Part shown: one piece after another, positions 54,110 to 63,339 of the stretch
Numbering within the stretch: the first letter of the stretch is position 1
Layout of the letters: the number at the start of each line of letters is the position of its first letter
Source: VXRJ01 sp964636705
GTDB lineage: Bacteria > Acidobacteriota > Vicinamibacteria > Vicinamibacterales > UBA8438
NCBI GenBank assembly: GCA_964636705.1
Contig: CAZWUJ010000001.1
Location: forward strand, 1 to 64,000
Direction of reading: 5' to 3'
DNA: 64,000 nucleotides
Notes under the pieces: generated by a model
Databases searched by the model: none
What the model was told of the DNA's origin: nothing
The model's input: only the letters and a program-made list of their open reading frames with translations
Position numbers and translations under genes: made by a program

Positions 54110-56620
54110 TCAGCGCGCTGCGAGGTGCTCATTGCACCAGTCGAGCATCTCGGCCACCACGTGGAGCACCGACTCGCGGGCCGCGTAGCCGTGCGATTCG
54201 TACGGCAGCGTGACGTAGCGGACGGTCGCGCCGTGACCCTTCAGCGCGTGGTAGAAGCGCTCCGACTGAATCGGAAAGGTCCCGGAGTTGTTGTCGATCT
54301 CGCCGTGTGTCAACAGGATCGGCTCGTTCACCTTCTCGGCGTGGAAGAACGGAGACATCGCGGCGTAGATGTCCCTTGCCTTCCAGAACGTGCGCCGTTC
54401 GTTCTGGAAGCCGAACGGCGTGAGCGTCCGGTTGTAGGCGCCGCTCCGGGCGATGCCGGCGCGAAACAGATCGGAGTGGGCGAGCAGGTTGGCGGTCATG
54501 AAGGCGCCATAGCTGTGACCGCCGATCGCAATCCGATCGCGGTCGGCGACCCCCAACTCCACCACCGCGTCGATCGCCGCCTGCGCGCTCGCGACCAGTT
54601 GCTCTACGTAGGTGTCGTTGGCCGTGTCGCCTTCGCCAACGATCGGCATGGCGGGGCCGTCCAGGATCGCGTAGCCCTCGGCCAGCAGGAGCAGGTGCGA
54701 AGCGCCGCGCAGCGTCGTAAACCGGTAGGGCGACCCCCGGACCTGGCTCGCCGCCGCCGGATCGACGTATTCGCGCGGATAGGCCCACATCAGCATCGGT
54801 GGACGGTCGCCGTCCCGGTAGCCCGGCGGCAGATAGAGAGTCGCCGACAGACCCACGCCATCCGCCCGGTCGTAGGTAATCAAGCGTTTCTCGATGCCGC
54901 GGAGGATTGGCGCCGGGTCGGAGTAGTCGGTCAGTGCCTGCAAGGTGCCGGCCGCCGTGTCACGGATGTAGTAGTTCGGCGGGTCGGCAGGGCTCTCACG
55001 TCGCGTCATCAGCTTGCTGCCATCATCGGCAAGCACGGCAACCACCGTTTCGTAGGTTCCGGGCTCGGACCGGAACAGCCGCTGGGTGTCGAGCGTCGTC
55101 AGGTCGAGCCGGTCGACGAAGGGAAGATCGCCATCGGGCGAGGCACCGTTGCTGATGAGGTAAATCGACTCCCCGTCCTGCAGGACGACGCGGTTCGCGG
55201 CGGCGGCGCCGGGACCGAAGAGCGGTCGGCCTGGATCGCTGTAGACGTCCTCGCTGCTCCGGTCGAACAGCCGGCGCGCATCGCCGCCAGCCGGATAGAT
55301 GATGGAAGTGCGTGTCCAACGTGTCGGCCGGTCGGTTTCCGTAACCAGCGCCGTTCCGTCGGAAGTCCATGCGATGGTGGAAAACCGGTGCTCGGTTCGC
55401 GTCAGCTCCCGCGGTTCGGTATCGAACGGCGGCTCGAGCGAGTACACGATGTCCCGGTGCGGCGCCGAAGCGTTCGGATTGCCGCCGTCCTGCGCCTCGG
55501 TCCACACCACGGTGGCGGGCGCCGCCGCGTGCCAGCGGTGTCCGCGCGGACCGGTCGCCACGCCGCCGATCGGCACTTCATCGGAAAGCGGCAACTCCGC
55601 CAGCACGATGGGGTCGCCTGCCCGCGCGCCGGCATCCGCGCCACTATCGTTCCGTAACCACACTTCCACCGTCCGTCCGAATCGGCTGGCCGGCAATAGC
55701 CGCGAGAACGGCGGCCGGATCCGCTCGACCAGGAGGTGCCGGCTGTCGGGCGCTCCGTCGACCGACGCGTACAGCCCTGGAGCGCCGATGTCGGTCCGCG
55801 ACCCGGTGGCAAGCGCGACGGTGGCGACTTGCGATGTGAAGTGGTAGCGGAAGAGCGCCTCGTCGTGCGCGTTGGTGAGGAGATCCTGGTAGGTCCGGAC
55901 CGGCGACTGCCGCCCGTCGTTCTCCTGTATGTTCGGCCCGTCAGGCTCGCGTGGGGGAGTGGGCGGCGCGCCGCGCGCCGATTGGCGGAACCGGCAGAGC
56001 ACCCCCGACGAGTCGGCGAGCCATTCGCAGGGATTGCCCCAGGTCGCGTTCAACGCAGCCGACGTAAGTGGCCGGGGCTGCCGCGACGCGATGTCCGCCA
56101 CCCAGAGCTCTATTCCCGTGTCGCGCAGCACGGCGTACGACAGATGCAAGCCGTCGGGGGAAAAAGCGGGCCACCCCAGTGTCGTCCCGGCGGGAGCGAC
56201 AATGCGGAAACCGCCGTTCTCATCGTTACTTCGGATTCCCCCGCCATTGCCGTTCGAAGCATCCGCGCGATCAAGCGGCCGGATGTTCATCGCCGCAATC
56301 GCCGGCGCCGACCAGGGCCCGCTGTTGCGCGGGTCTATCCGGTACCCGGCGAGTCTGTGCATAGGCCGGGCCAGCCACGTGATCGGAGGCATCGAGCGCG
56401 ACTCGACAAGAACGATGACGTCTCGTCCCGGCCCGACGAGGATGTTCGGAGTCGGCGGCGCGTCCAGAATCTGGATGATCCCGTTCGGGGGGACCAGATA
56501 ACTGCTGGCGTCCGACGAGGGCTGCTGCGCGGACGCTGCAGTCGCCATGACCGTCGCCGCGAACACCATCGCCGTTCCTGGCCTGCGAATCGGACTTGCG
56601 GCACGAATTGTGTTGGTCAT
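54110..56620 (-). CDS. S9 family peptidase, glutamyl endopeptidase-like
   Basis: Exported serine peptidase of 836 residues. It has a signal peptide (residues about 1-32, ending near ASAQQ), a beta-propeller domain, then an alpha/beta hydrolase with the triad Ser703 in GGHSYGAF, Asp776 in THGEIDNNSG and His810 in YESHGYAA. The C-terminal set resembles plant chloroplast glutamyl endopeptidase (S9D), which the MPIVGEGDTANDTYVEQL segment also matches. The ATG at 56620 puts the signal peptide first; a frame from 56671 adds 17 residues. TAGGAT lies 10 nt upstream. The aminotransferase gene is divergent. Confidence 0.9.
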   Translation of the reverse strand: MTNTIRAASPIRRPGTAMVFAATVMATAASAQQPSSDASSYLVPPNGIIQILDAPPTPNILVGPGRDVIVLVESRSMPPITWLARPMHRLAGYRIDPRNSGPWSAPAIAAMNIRPLDRADASNGNGGGIRSNDENGGFRIVAPAGTTLGWPAFSPDGLHLSYAVLRDTGIELWVADIASRQPRPLTSAALNATWGNPCEWLADSSGVLCRFRQSARGAPPTPPREPDGPNIQENDGRQSPVRTYQDLLTNAHDEALFRYHFTSQVATVALATGSRTDIGAPGLYASVDGAPDSRHLLVERIRPPFSRLLPASRFGRTVEVWLRNDSGADAGARAGDPIVLAELPLSDEVPIGGVATGPRGHRWHAAAPATVVWTEAQDGGNPNASAPHRDIVYSLEPPFDTEPRELTRTEHRFSTIAWTSDGTALVTETDRPTRWTRTSIIYPAGGDARRLFDRSSEDVYSDPGRPLFGPGAAAANRVVLQDGESIYLISNGASPDGDLPFVDRLDLTTLDTQRLFRSEPGTYETVVAVLADDGSKLMTRRESPADPPNYYIRDTAAGTLQALTDYSDPAPILRGIEKRLITYDRADGVGLSATLYLPPGYRDGDRPPMLMWAYPREYVDPAAASQVRGSPYRFTTLRGASHLLLLAEGYAILDGPAMPIVGEGDTANDTYVEQLVASAQAAIDAVVELGVADRDRIAIGGHSYGAFMTANLLAHSDLFRAGIARSGAYNRTLTPFGFQNERRTFWKARDIYAAMSPFFHAEKVNEPILLTHGEIDNNSGTFPIQSERFYHALKGHGATVRYVTLPYESHGYAARESVLHVVAEMLDWCNEHLAAR

Positions 56621-56630
56621 GATGCGAACC

Positions 56631-56636
56631 ATCCTA
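56631..56636 (-). promoter_or_regulatory. Candidate -10 hexamer (TAGGAT) before the S9 peptidase
   Basis: TAGGAT on the minus strand ends 10 nt before the ATG at 56620. No Shine-Dalgarno sequence is visible between them. Confidence 0.35.
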
Positions 56637-56703
56637 CCGTAGTCTGGCTCTGGCGCCGCCTTGCATGGCATGGTAGAAGCCCCAGTTGGACCGGAAGACC
56701 GCC

Positions 56704-57924
56704 ATGCTGTCCTCGCGTATACCGGCTCACCTTTCTGTCAACCCCCTCGCGCGGCGGCTCGCACGGCTGCGGCGGGAAGGCGTGGACATCAAGGATCTGA
56801 CGGAATCGAATCCGACGCGGGTCAACATCGAGTACCCGCCGGAGCTGCTCGCACCGCTCGGATCAGCCGGCGGCCTCCGCTACGATCCGCAGCCTCTTGG
56901 CCTCTTCTCTGCCCGCCAGGCGGTGGCCGCGTGGCTGGGAGCCGGGGTCGATCCCGATCGGATCGTCCTGACGAGCAGCACCAGCGAAGCCTACGCACTG
57001 CTGTTCAAGCTGCTGTGCGATCCCGGGGACGATGTCCTCGTTCCGCAACCGAGCTACCCGCTCCTGGAGCATCTCGCAAGGTTCGAGGGCGTCAATCTCT
57101 CGCCCTACCCGCTGGTTCATGATGGGCAGGTCTGGTCGATCGACTCGGACGCCCTCCAGTCGGCGGCTGGACCGCGCACGCGCGCCCTTGTCGCCATTAA
57201 CCCGAACAACCCGACCGGTGCCTATCTCGCGCCGCCGGACTGGACAGCGCTTGCCACGCTTTGCCGCTCCCGTGGAATTCCATTGATCGTGGACGAAGTG
57301 TTCAACCGCTACGCCATCGACCCCCGTCCAGGGGTTGACCGGAGCGTTCTTGACGGCGCCGCCGCCGGAGACCGAATCACGGACGACATTGTGGCGTTCG
57401 TGCTCGGCGGACTGTCCAAGGCGGTCGGCCTGCCGCAGGTGAAGCTGGCCTGGATGGCCGTCGACGGGCCGCGCGGCGATGTCACGGACCTGCTCGATGC
57501 CCTCGAGCTGCTGACCGATACCTACCTTTCGGTCTCCACTCCGTCTCAACTGGCTGCATCTCACCTTCTTGCCGCCGGGACGGCCGTCAGGTCGCGGATC
57601 CAGGCGCGCGTCACCGGCAACTACCTCTGGCTCGTGGACCGTGCGTCCGGAGTCCCGGCGGTCCGGGTTCTGCGGTCCGAAGGAGGCTGGTCCGCCGTGC
57701 TCCGCCTTGTGGGCGCTACGGGCGACGACATTGAGGAAGGGCTGGCGCTCGATCTGATCGAGAGCGGCCCGGGTGAGAATAACCATGTCCTCGTGTACCC
57801 GGGTTACTACTTCGACTTTCCGGCGGGAGCGCACATCGTGATCAGCCTCCTCCCGCCCCCCGGGCGCTTCCGGGCCGGCGTCCGACCCCTGCTGGCTCGG
57901 GCGGGGTGGGCGTCAGTTGTGTAG
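56704..57924 (+). CDS. Aminotransferase class I/II
   Basis: Fold-type I PLP enzyme of 406 residues. It has INPNNPTGAYL, LIVDEVFNRY and the Schiff-base Lys239 in GGLSKAVGLPQ. The segment LSVNPLARRLARLRREG, with DLTESNPT following, is typical of the aspartate aminotransferase-like branch that covers alanine or LL-diaminopimelate type enzymes. The substrate cannot be settled. I use the ATG at 56704; a TTG at 56686 is the alternative. The downstream selD-type gene begins 35 nt after its stop. Confidence 0.86.
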   Translation: MLSSRIPAHLSVNPLARRLARLRREGVDIKDLTESNPTRVNIEYPPELLAPLGSAGGLRYDPQPLGLFSARQAVAAWLGAGVDPDRIVLTSSTSEAYALLFKLLCDPGDDVLVPQPSYPLLEHLARFEGVNLSPYPLVHDGQVWSIDSDALQSAAGPRTRALVAINPNNPTGAYLAPPDWTALATLCRSRGIPLIVDEVFNRYAIDPRPGVDRSVLDGAAAGDRITDDIVAFVLGGLSKAVGLPQVKLAWMAVDGPRGDVTDLLDALELLTDTYLSVSTPSQLAASHLLAAGTAVRSRIQARVTGNYLWLVDRASGVPAVRVLRSEGGWSAVLRLVGATGDDIEEGLALDLIESGPGENNHVLVYPGYYFDFPAGAHIVISLLPPPGRFRAGVRPLLARAGWASVV

Positions 57925-57959
57925 TCTTGACAGCCGGACGTGACAGCCGACATGCACCG

Positions 57960-60281
57960 ATGACGGGAGACCACGGCTCACCGGTGCTGAAGGATCTCGT
58001 CCTCGTCGGCGGCGGTCACACGCATGCGATTGTTCTTCGCCGGCTCGGGATGCGGCCGATCCCGGGCGTGCGCGTCACCCTGATTGCCCGGGACCTTCAC
58101 GCCCCGTACTCGGGCATGCTCCCTGGACTGATAGCCGGGCACTATACGTTCGACGATGCGCACATCGATCTGGCGCCGCTCGCCCGTTTTGCCGGAACGC
58201 GCCTCTATCACGACGAAGCGATCGGGCTGGACCTGCAGGCGCGAACCGTAGTCTGCCGCGCCCGGCCGCCGGTGCCGTACGACCTGCTTTCGATAGATGT
58301 CGGCATCACGCCTTCGATCAACGTGGAAGGGGTGTCGGAGCATGCCGTGCCCGTCAAGCCGATCGGCGGTCTGGTTGCCCGATGGGAACGGTTGGCGGCG
58401 CGCGTGCGGGCAAGCGATCAGCCGTTGCGGATCGTCGTAGTGGGCGCCGGCGCGGCAGGCGTCGAACTGACCCTGGCGATTCAGTACTCGCTCTCCGGGG
58501 GCGAAATCCCGGCCGGCGACACGAGCATCCCGAACGTGGCGGCGGCGAGCGGAGCATCGTTTCACCTCTTTGGCGCCGAACCGGCAATCCTGCCAACGCA
58601 CAACAGCGGTGCGCGGCGGCGATTCACCCGCGTGCTCGCGGAGCGCGGCGTGGAATTGCACCTCGGCTCCCGGGTCACCCGCGTCGCCGCCAGCGCGCCG
58701 GGTATGGTTCAGCTTCACCTGGAAGACGGCGAGACCTTCGAAGCGCACGAAGTCATTTGGGCGACCGAAGCGGCGGCGCCCGCGTGGCCGGCGCGCGCCG
58801 GGCTTGCGGTCAACGAGCGCGGCTTCATCGAAGTGGATGCCACTCTCCGGTCCACGTCCCACCGGGATGTCTTTGCTGCCGGCGACGTAGCTTCCGTCGT
58901 CGGCCACCCGCGTGAGAAAGCAGGCGTCTTCGCCGTCCGCCAGGGTCCTCCGCTCGCCGCGAACCTGCGCCGCGCGCTCGAGGGCGATCCGATCCGCGAA
59001 TTCCATCCCCAACGCAAGTTCCTCAGCCTGATCAGCACCGGCAACCGCTACGCCGTCGCGTCACGCGGCCCCTGGTCGTTGGAGGGCGCCTGGGTATGGG
59101 ACTGGAAGGACCGAATCGACCGCCGCTTCATGCGGCGCTTTGCCGATCTCCCGCGGATGGATGAAGACTCGGAACACCCGCCACAGCCCGCCCCGCCGCC
59201 AGCCCCCGGCCTGGCGGCGCCGGAAGCGGTCCGGCAGCTCGCCCGGCCGGCGATGCTCTGCGGCGGTTGCGGTTCGAAGGTAGGCGCGACGCTGCTCGAC
59301 CGGGTCCTCGCACGCCTCCGTCCCTTTCGCCGCGATGATGTACTGATCGGCCTCGAATCCCCGGACGACGCCTCGGTCGAACAGCTTCCACCCGGGGTCC
59401 TTCTCGTGCAATCCGTCGACGCGTTTCGCTCGATGGTGGACGACCCTTGGGTCTTCGGCCGCATAACCGCAACGCACGCTCTGGGTGATCTCTACGCGAT
59501 GGGCGCCGAGCCGCGGTCGGCGCTTGCCGTCGTCACGATCCCGCACGGCATCGAGGAGAAGATGGAGACGCTTCTCTTCGACCTGCTTGCCGGTGCGCTC
59601 ACCGTCCTGAACGACGCGGGCGTTGCCTTGACCGGCGGTCATACCAGCGAAGGCGCGGAACTGACGTTCGGCTTGAGCGTGACCGGAGCCATCCAGCGCG
59701 ATCGATTGCTCCGCAAGGGAGGCACACGGCCTGGTGACCACTTCATCGTGACCAAGCCGCTCGGCACCGGCACGCTGCTCGCGGCAGACATGCGCGGCAA
59801 GGCAAGAGCGCGCTGGGTCGCGGGGGCCATCCAGACCATGCTGCAGTCCAACCGCGCCGCCGCCGGTGTCTTCCGCCAGCATGGCGCACACGCCTGCACG
59901 GATGTCACCGGTTTCGGCCTGCTGGGCCATCTGGTCGAGATGGCGCGTGCGTCCGGGGTCGGCGTGCGTGTACACCTCGACGCGGTCCCAATTCTGAGTG
60001 GGGCGGAGGAAACGGTTGCCGCCGGCATCCTGAGCTCCCTGCAACCGGAGAACCTGCGCCTCCGTCGCGCCGTGGCCAACCCGGAAACAGCAGCCGAACG
60101 GGACCGCTATCCCATCCTGTTTGACCCGCAGACCTCCGGTGGACTCCTCGCCGCCGTACCGGCCGACCGTGCCGCGATGTACGTCGCCACTTTGCAGGCG
60201 GCCGGCTATGACCACGCGGCGGACATTGGAGAGGCGCTCCCGCCCTCCCTCGACGACACGAGCCTGATCGAGATCGCCTGA
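57960..60281 (+). CDS. selD: FAD-dependent oxidoreductase / selenophosphate synthetase fusion
   Basis: A 773-residue two-domain protein. Residues 10-400 form a NADH-dehydrogenase-like FAD/NAD(P) oxidoreductase (VLVGGGHTHAIVL, VVGAGAAGVELTLAI, DVFAAGDVAS). From about 430 it is SelD, which makes selenophosphate from selenide and ATP: Cys434, Cys437 with Lys440 in LCGGCGSKV, then LVQSVDAFRSMVDDPW, TGGHTSEGAELTFG and TDVTGFGLLGHL. The active-site residue corresponding to the Sec/Cys position is Cys437. The ATG at 57960 is chosen; the frame extends to 57906 without features. No other selenium gene is visible. bcp follows. Confidence 0.9.
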   Translation: MTGDHGSPVLKDLVLVGGGHTHAIVLRRLGMRPIPGVRVTLIARDLHAPYSGMLPGLIAGHYTFDDAHIDLAPLARFAGTRLYHDEAIGLDLQARTVVCRARPPVPYDLLSIDVGITPSINVEGVSEHAVPVKPIGGLVARWERLAARVRASDQPLRIVVVGAGAAGVELTLAIQYSLSGGEIPAGDTSIPNVAAASGASFHLFGAEPAILPTHNSGARRRFTRVLAERGVELHLGSRVTRVAASAPGMVQLHLEDGETFEAHEVIWATEAAAPAWPARAGLAVNERGFIEVDATLRSTSHRDVFAAGDVASVVGHPREKAGVFAVRQGPPLAANLRRALEGDPIREFHPQRKFLSLISTGNRYAVASRGPWSLEGAWVWDWKDRIDRRFMRRFADLPRMDEDSEHPPQPAPPPAPGLAAPEAVRQLARPAMLCGGCGSKVGATLLDRVLARLRPFRRDDVLIGLESPDDASVEQLPPGVLLVQSVDAFRSMVDDPWVFGRITATHALGDLYAMGAEPRSALAVVTIPHGIEEKMETLLFDLLAGALTVLNDAGVALTGGHTSEGAELTFGLSVTGAIQRDRLLRKGGTRPGDHFIVTKPLGTGTLLAADMRGKARARWVAGAIQTMLQSNRAAAGVFRQHGAHACTDVTGFGLLGHLVEMARASGVGVRVHLDAVPILSGAEETVAAGILSSLQPENLRLRRAVANPETAAERDRYPILFDPQTSGGLLAAVPADRAAMYVATLQAAGYDHAADIGEALPPSLDDTSLIEIA

Positions 60282-60384
60282 GCAGGCCGAACGCCGATGG
60301 TGGAGCGACTCGCCTCGGCGGGGCGCGTGGCAGAGTAGACTGGCGCGCGGGTCTACGGCGTTCAGACAGGAGGTTCAGCACGAC

Positions 60385-60858
60385 ATGGTGGAGGCAGGAA
60401 GACAGGCGCCGGCGTTCCGGCTGCCGGATCAGGATGGAGAGCAGATTTCTCTCTCGGAGTTGAAGGGCCAATGGGTCGTGCTGTACTTCTATCCGCGCGA
60501 CGACACGCCCGGCTGCACGACCGAGGCGTGCGAGTTCACGTCGGTGCTGGACGACTTCCGCGAGCTCGACGCGGTAGTGCTCGGATGCAGTCCGGATGGC
60601 GCCGAGGCGCACCGGAAGTTCATCGCGAAGCACAATCTGAAGGTGCGCCTGCTTTCCGATTCGTCGCACGAGACGATGGCGGACTACGGCGCTTGGGGAG
60701 AGAAGGTTCTTTACGGCAGGAAGTCAATCGGTGTGATCCGATCGACGGTACTCATCGACCCCGACGGCAACGTCGCGCACTACTGGAAGAAGGTTCGCGC
60801 GCGCGGCCACGCCGGTCATGTCGCCGACAAGCTCCGCGCACTGCGCGCGCCGGGGTAG
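60385..60858 (+). CDS. bcp: Peroxiredoxin of the BCP family
   Basis: Thiol peroxidase of 157 residues. The peroxidatic Cys44 and resolving Cys49 lie in DDTPGCTTEACEF, spaced four apart as in atypical two-Cys BCP proteins. The remaining fold (LYFYPRDD, LLSDSSHETMADYG, STVLIDPDGNV) is standard. An AGGAGG site lies about 9 nt before the ATG. It reduces hydroperoxides with thioredoxin, and a trxA gene lies 1.6 kb downstream on the same strand. The stop is 7 nt from the convergent pyk stop. Confidence 0.94.
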   Translation: MVEAGRQAPAFRLPDQDGEQISLSELKGQWVVLYFYPRDDTPGCTTEACEFTSVLDDFRELDAVVLGCSPDGAEAHRKFIAKHNLKVRLLSDSSHETMADYGAWGEKVLYGRKSIGVIRSTVLIDPDGNVAHYWKKVRARGHAGHVADKLRALRAPG

Positions 60859-60865
60859 CAAGTCG

Positions 60866-62296
60866 TCAACAGCGCAGCAGCTCGATGAAGTTGCCGGCGG
60901 GGAGCGTCAGGTCGTCGTTAACGCGGACGAAGACGACCCTGTCGCCACGGCTGACGATGCCGCGACGAAGCAGCTCGGGGCGCAGGTCGGCCGGAGACGC
61001 TGGTCCGTCGGTGAAGCTGTGGGGCGTGACCCCCCACATGAGCGTCAGGCGGCGGCCCAGGATCGGATCGTCGGTTACCGCGTGAACCGGCACGCGAGGA
61101 CGGAGGGCGGAGAGATCCCGCACGGTTCGGCCACCGTGCGTAACGGCGACCACCGCCGCCGCCCCGGACGTCTCGGCCAATACCACGGCGGCCGCACAGA
61201 CGTCGTCGCCGTACCGTGTCTTGTCGAGATGCATCCGATCCAGAACGGTGATGCCGATACCGGTCGTCGCCCGGACCGCCGCATCGTCGTGTGATGCCTC
61301 GGCCTCGCGAATGATCGCGTCGAGCGTCTCGACCACGCGTTCCGGATGGGCGCCGATCGCGGTCTCACCTGACAGCATGATGGCGTCGACTCCGTCGTCG
61401 ACCGCGTTCGCCGCATCGCTCACCTCCGCGCGCGTCGGGCGCGGCTGGTACGTCATCGTTTCGAGCACCTGCGTCGCAACGATGACCGGCACGCCCGCCG
61501 CGCGCGCCCGGCGCGTCATCGATTTCTGCAACTGCGGCACCCGTTCCAGTGGCACTTCGATGCCCAGATCGCCGCGAGCCACCATGACCGCGTCCGACTC
61601 GGCCAGGATGTGGTCGAAGCGGTCGACCGCGCTCGGCCGTTCTATTTTCGCGACGAATGCGGCCGTCCGGCCGATCCGCGCCGCCGCCGCGCGCGCCCGT
61701 CGCATGTCGTCCGCGCTCTGTACGAAGCTGACACCGATGAAGTCGACGCCGGCACGGAGAGCCCGCCCCAGATTCTCGATGTCGTCGGAAGTCACCGCAG
61801 GCAGGGGGAAGTCGACATCCGGTGCGTTGATCCCCTTGCGGGATCCGAGCGGGCCGCCGTGCATCACTTCCGTCACGATCTCGATGCCGTCGGTCTCGAC
61901 CACTCGAACCACGAGACGGCCATCGTCCAGCATGAGCCGGTTTTCCGGCCGCACGAGTTGCGCCAGTGGCGCATAGGGTGTCGCGACCCGTTCGGCAGTT
62001 CCCTCGAAGTCGCCCGTCGCGATCCGGAGACGCGCCCCGACCTCCAGATGCGCGCCCTCCGCTACGTGGCCGATCCGGATCTTCGGACCGGCCAGGTCCT
62101 GCAGGATCGCCACGGTCCGGCCGGCCGCGATCGACGACCGGCGGATCCGTTCCGCTAGCGCCTCGAGGCTCTCCGGGGTACCGTGCGACGAATTGATACG
62201 GAAGACATCGACACCTGCCTCGATCAGTGCGGCCAACTGCGCGCCGGTCTCCGTGGCGGGACCAACCGTGGCAACGATCTTCGTACGACGGTGCAT
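60866..62296 (-). CDS. pyk: Pyruvate kinase
   Basis: Last glycolytic step, making pyruvate and ATP, 476 residues. The N-terminal substrate site has KIVATVGPATETGAQLA and FRINSSHGTPE (where many have RLNFSHG), with ILQDLAGPKIRIG, GVDFIGVSFVQSADD and the KIERPSAVD and MVARGDLGIEVPLE segments following. The allosteric C-terminal domain is complete. TATACT on the coding strand ends 8 nt before the ATG, and no ribosome binding site is seen, suggesting a leaderless mRNA. It is convergent with bcp and divergent from trxA. Confidence 0.95.
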   Translation of the reverse strand: MHRRTKIVATVGPATETGAQLAALIEAGVDVFRINSSHGTPESLEALAERIRRSSIAAGRTVAILQDLAGPKIRIGHVAEGAHLEVGARLRIATGDFEGTAERVATPYAPLAQLVRPENRLMLDDGRLVVRVVETDGIEIVTEVMHGGPLGSRKGINAPDVDFPLPAVTSDDIENLGRALRAGVDFIGVSFVQSADDMRRARAAAARIGRTAAFVAKIERPSAVDRFDHILAESDAVMVARGDLGIEVPLERVPQLQKSMTRRARAAGVPVIVATQVLETMTYQPRPTRAEVSDAANAVDDGVDAIMLSGETAIGAHPERVVETLDAIIREAEASHDDAAVRATTGIGITVLDRMHLDKTRYGDDVCAAAVVLAETSGAAAVVAVTHGGRTVRDLSALRPRVPVHAVTDDPILGRRLTLMWGVTPHSFTDGPASPADLRPELLRRGIVSRGDRVVFVRVNDDLTLPAGNFIELLRC

Positions 62297-62304
62297 GAGG
62301 CGGG

Positions 62305-62310
62305 AGTATA
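62305..62310 (-). promoter_or_regulatory. Candidate -10 hexamer (TATACT) of leaderless pyk
   Basis: TATACT, a near-consensus -10, lies 8 nt before the pyk ATG. No -35 match is visible at the usual distance. Confidence 0.45.
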
Positions 62311-62441
62311 GGGAAGACCGCGAACTGCCGGCTGCGCAACGCGGCGCGGCTACGGTCCGCCACCGCGAAGGATTTACAATTTAGTCAGGAGACCAGCGCG
62401 CGGAGGGGCCGCGCGGAATTGCACGACGACAGGACAAGGGA

Positions 62442-62774
62442 ATGTCAGAAAACACGCACGAAGTCACCGACGGCAACTTTGAGGAATCGGTGCTCAAGTC
62501 GGACCGGCCAGTTCTCGTCGACTTCTGGGCTGAGTGGTGCGGGCCGTGCCGCATGATCGCGCCGACCGTCGAAGCGCTCGCCGCGGACTTTGCCGGCCGG
62601 GCCACCGTCGGCAAGCTCAACATCGACAGCAACCCGGAGACACCGATGCAGTACGGCGTTCGATCGATTCCGACGCTGCTTATCTTCAAGGGTGGTCAGG
62701 TGGTCGAGCAGGTGATCGGCCTCACCGACCGGGAAACGCTGCACGCGCTACTCGACAAGCACGTGCACGCGTAG
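62442..62774 (+). CDS. trxA: Thioredoxin
   Basis: Redox protein of 110 residues with WCGPC at 32-36 (Cys33 and Cys36) and the cis-Pro region SIPTLLIFKGGQ. The ATG at 62442 follows GACAAGGGA, a modest ribosome binding site. TACAAT at 62374-62379 may be its -10. It likely supplies electrons to the nearby peroxiredoxin among others. The next gene (DinB-like) is convergent, 30 nt away. Confidence 0.95.
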   Translation: MSENTHEVTDGNFEESVLKSDRPVLVDFWAEWCGPCRMIAPTVEALAADFAGRATVGKLNIDSNPETPMQYGVRSIPTLLIFKGGQVVEQVIGLTDRETLHALLDKHVHA

Positions 62775-62804
62775 TCGCGCCGGTCCGGCTTCCCGCCGCG
62801 CCCG

Positions 62805-63335
62805 TCAGGACGCGCTGCCAGTCATTTCCTGGATCAGTCTGGTCAGGGCCGGCGTCCGCCCGAGAAGTCGAACGTAGAGGGCGAGTTGCGCGCGATGGTA
62901 TTCCTCGTGCGCGATGCCGTGGTGCATCCACGTAAGGCGGGTCCATGCTTCACCGTCGAAGCGGCGGATCTTCTGCAGCATGCCAATCTCTCCCGCCCGG
63001 CGAATCGCTCTCGCGCCGGCGGCATGCGACGTCCGCAGCAGGCGGACCAGTCCGGCGCGGGTCTCCGGGCGGTCGCCCGCGGGTGTGCCGTACTGGCGCA
63101 TGAATGCAGGAAAGTCCTTCCGCGTGAAGTCGCCTGCAGGGTCGGTCAGTTCGCCTACCCACATGGCCGCCGTGTCGGCTATGTGCTGGGCAAGCTCGCC
63201 GGCCGAGCGCGCACCCGGTTCTGGACGGAAATCGATCCGGTTCTGGGGAACGCGCTGCAGTTCGGCAATGACGCCCCGGCGAGCATCGGCCCACGACTCA
63301 AGGGCCTCTTCGAGGAGCGTGGTCGTTGGCGGCAC
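62805..63335 (-). CDS. DinB-like protein
   Basis: A 176-residue four-helix-bundle-type protein of the DinB superfamily. The metal-binding His candidates are in ELAQHIADT, and the C-terminal helix has HHGIAHEEYHRAQ. These proteins are often thiol-dependent enzymes or stress proteins without a known reaction. I start at the GTG at 63335, 4 nt after the amidase stop, so the two are likely co-transcribed; a longer frame to 63563 lies inside the amidase gene. Confidence 0.8.
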   Translation of the reverse strand: MPPTTTLLEEALESWADARRGVIAELQRVPQNRIDFRPEPGARSAGELAQHIADTAAMWVGELTDPAGDFTRKDFPAFMRQYGTPAGDRPETRAGLVRLLRTSHAAGARAIRRAGEIGMLQKIRRFDGEAWTRLTWMHHGIAHEEYHRAQLALYVRLLGRTPALTRLIQEMTGSAS

Positions 63336-63339
63336 GCTA

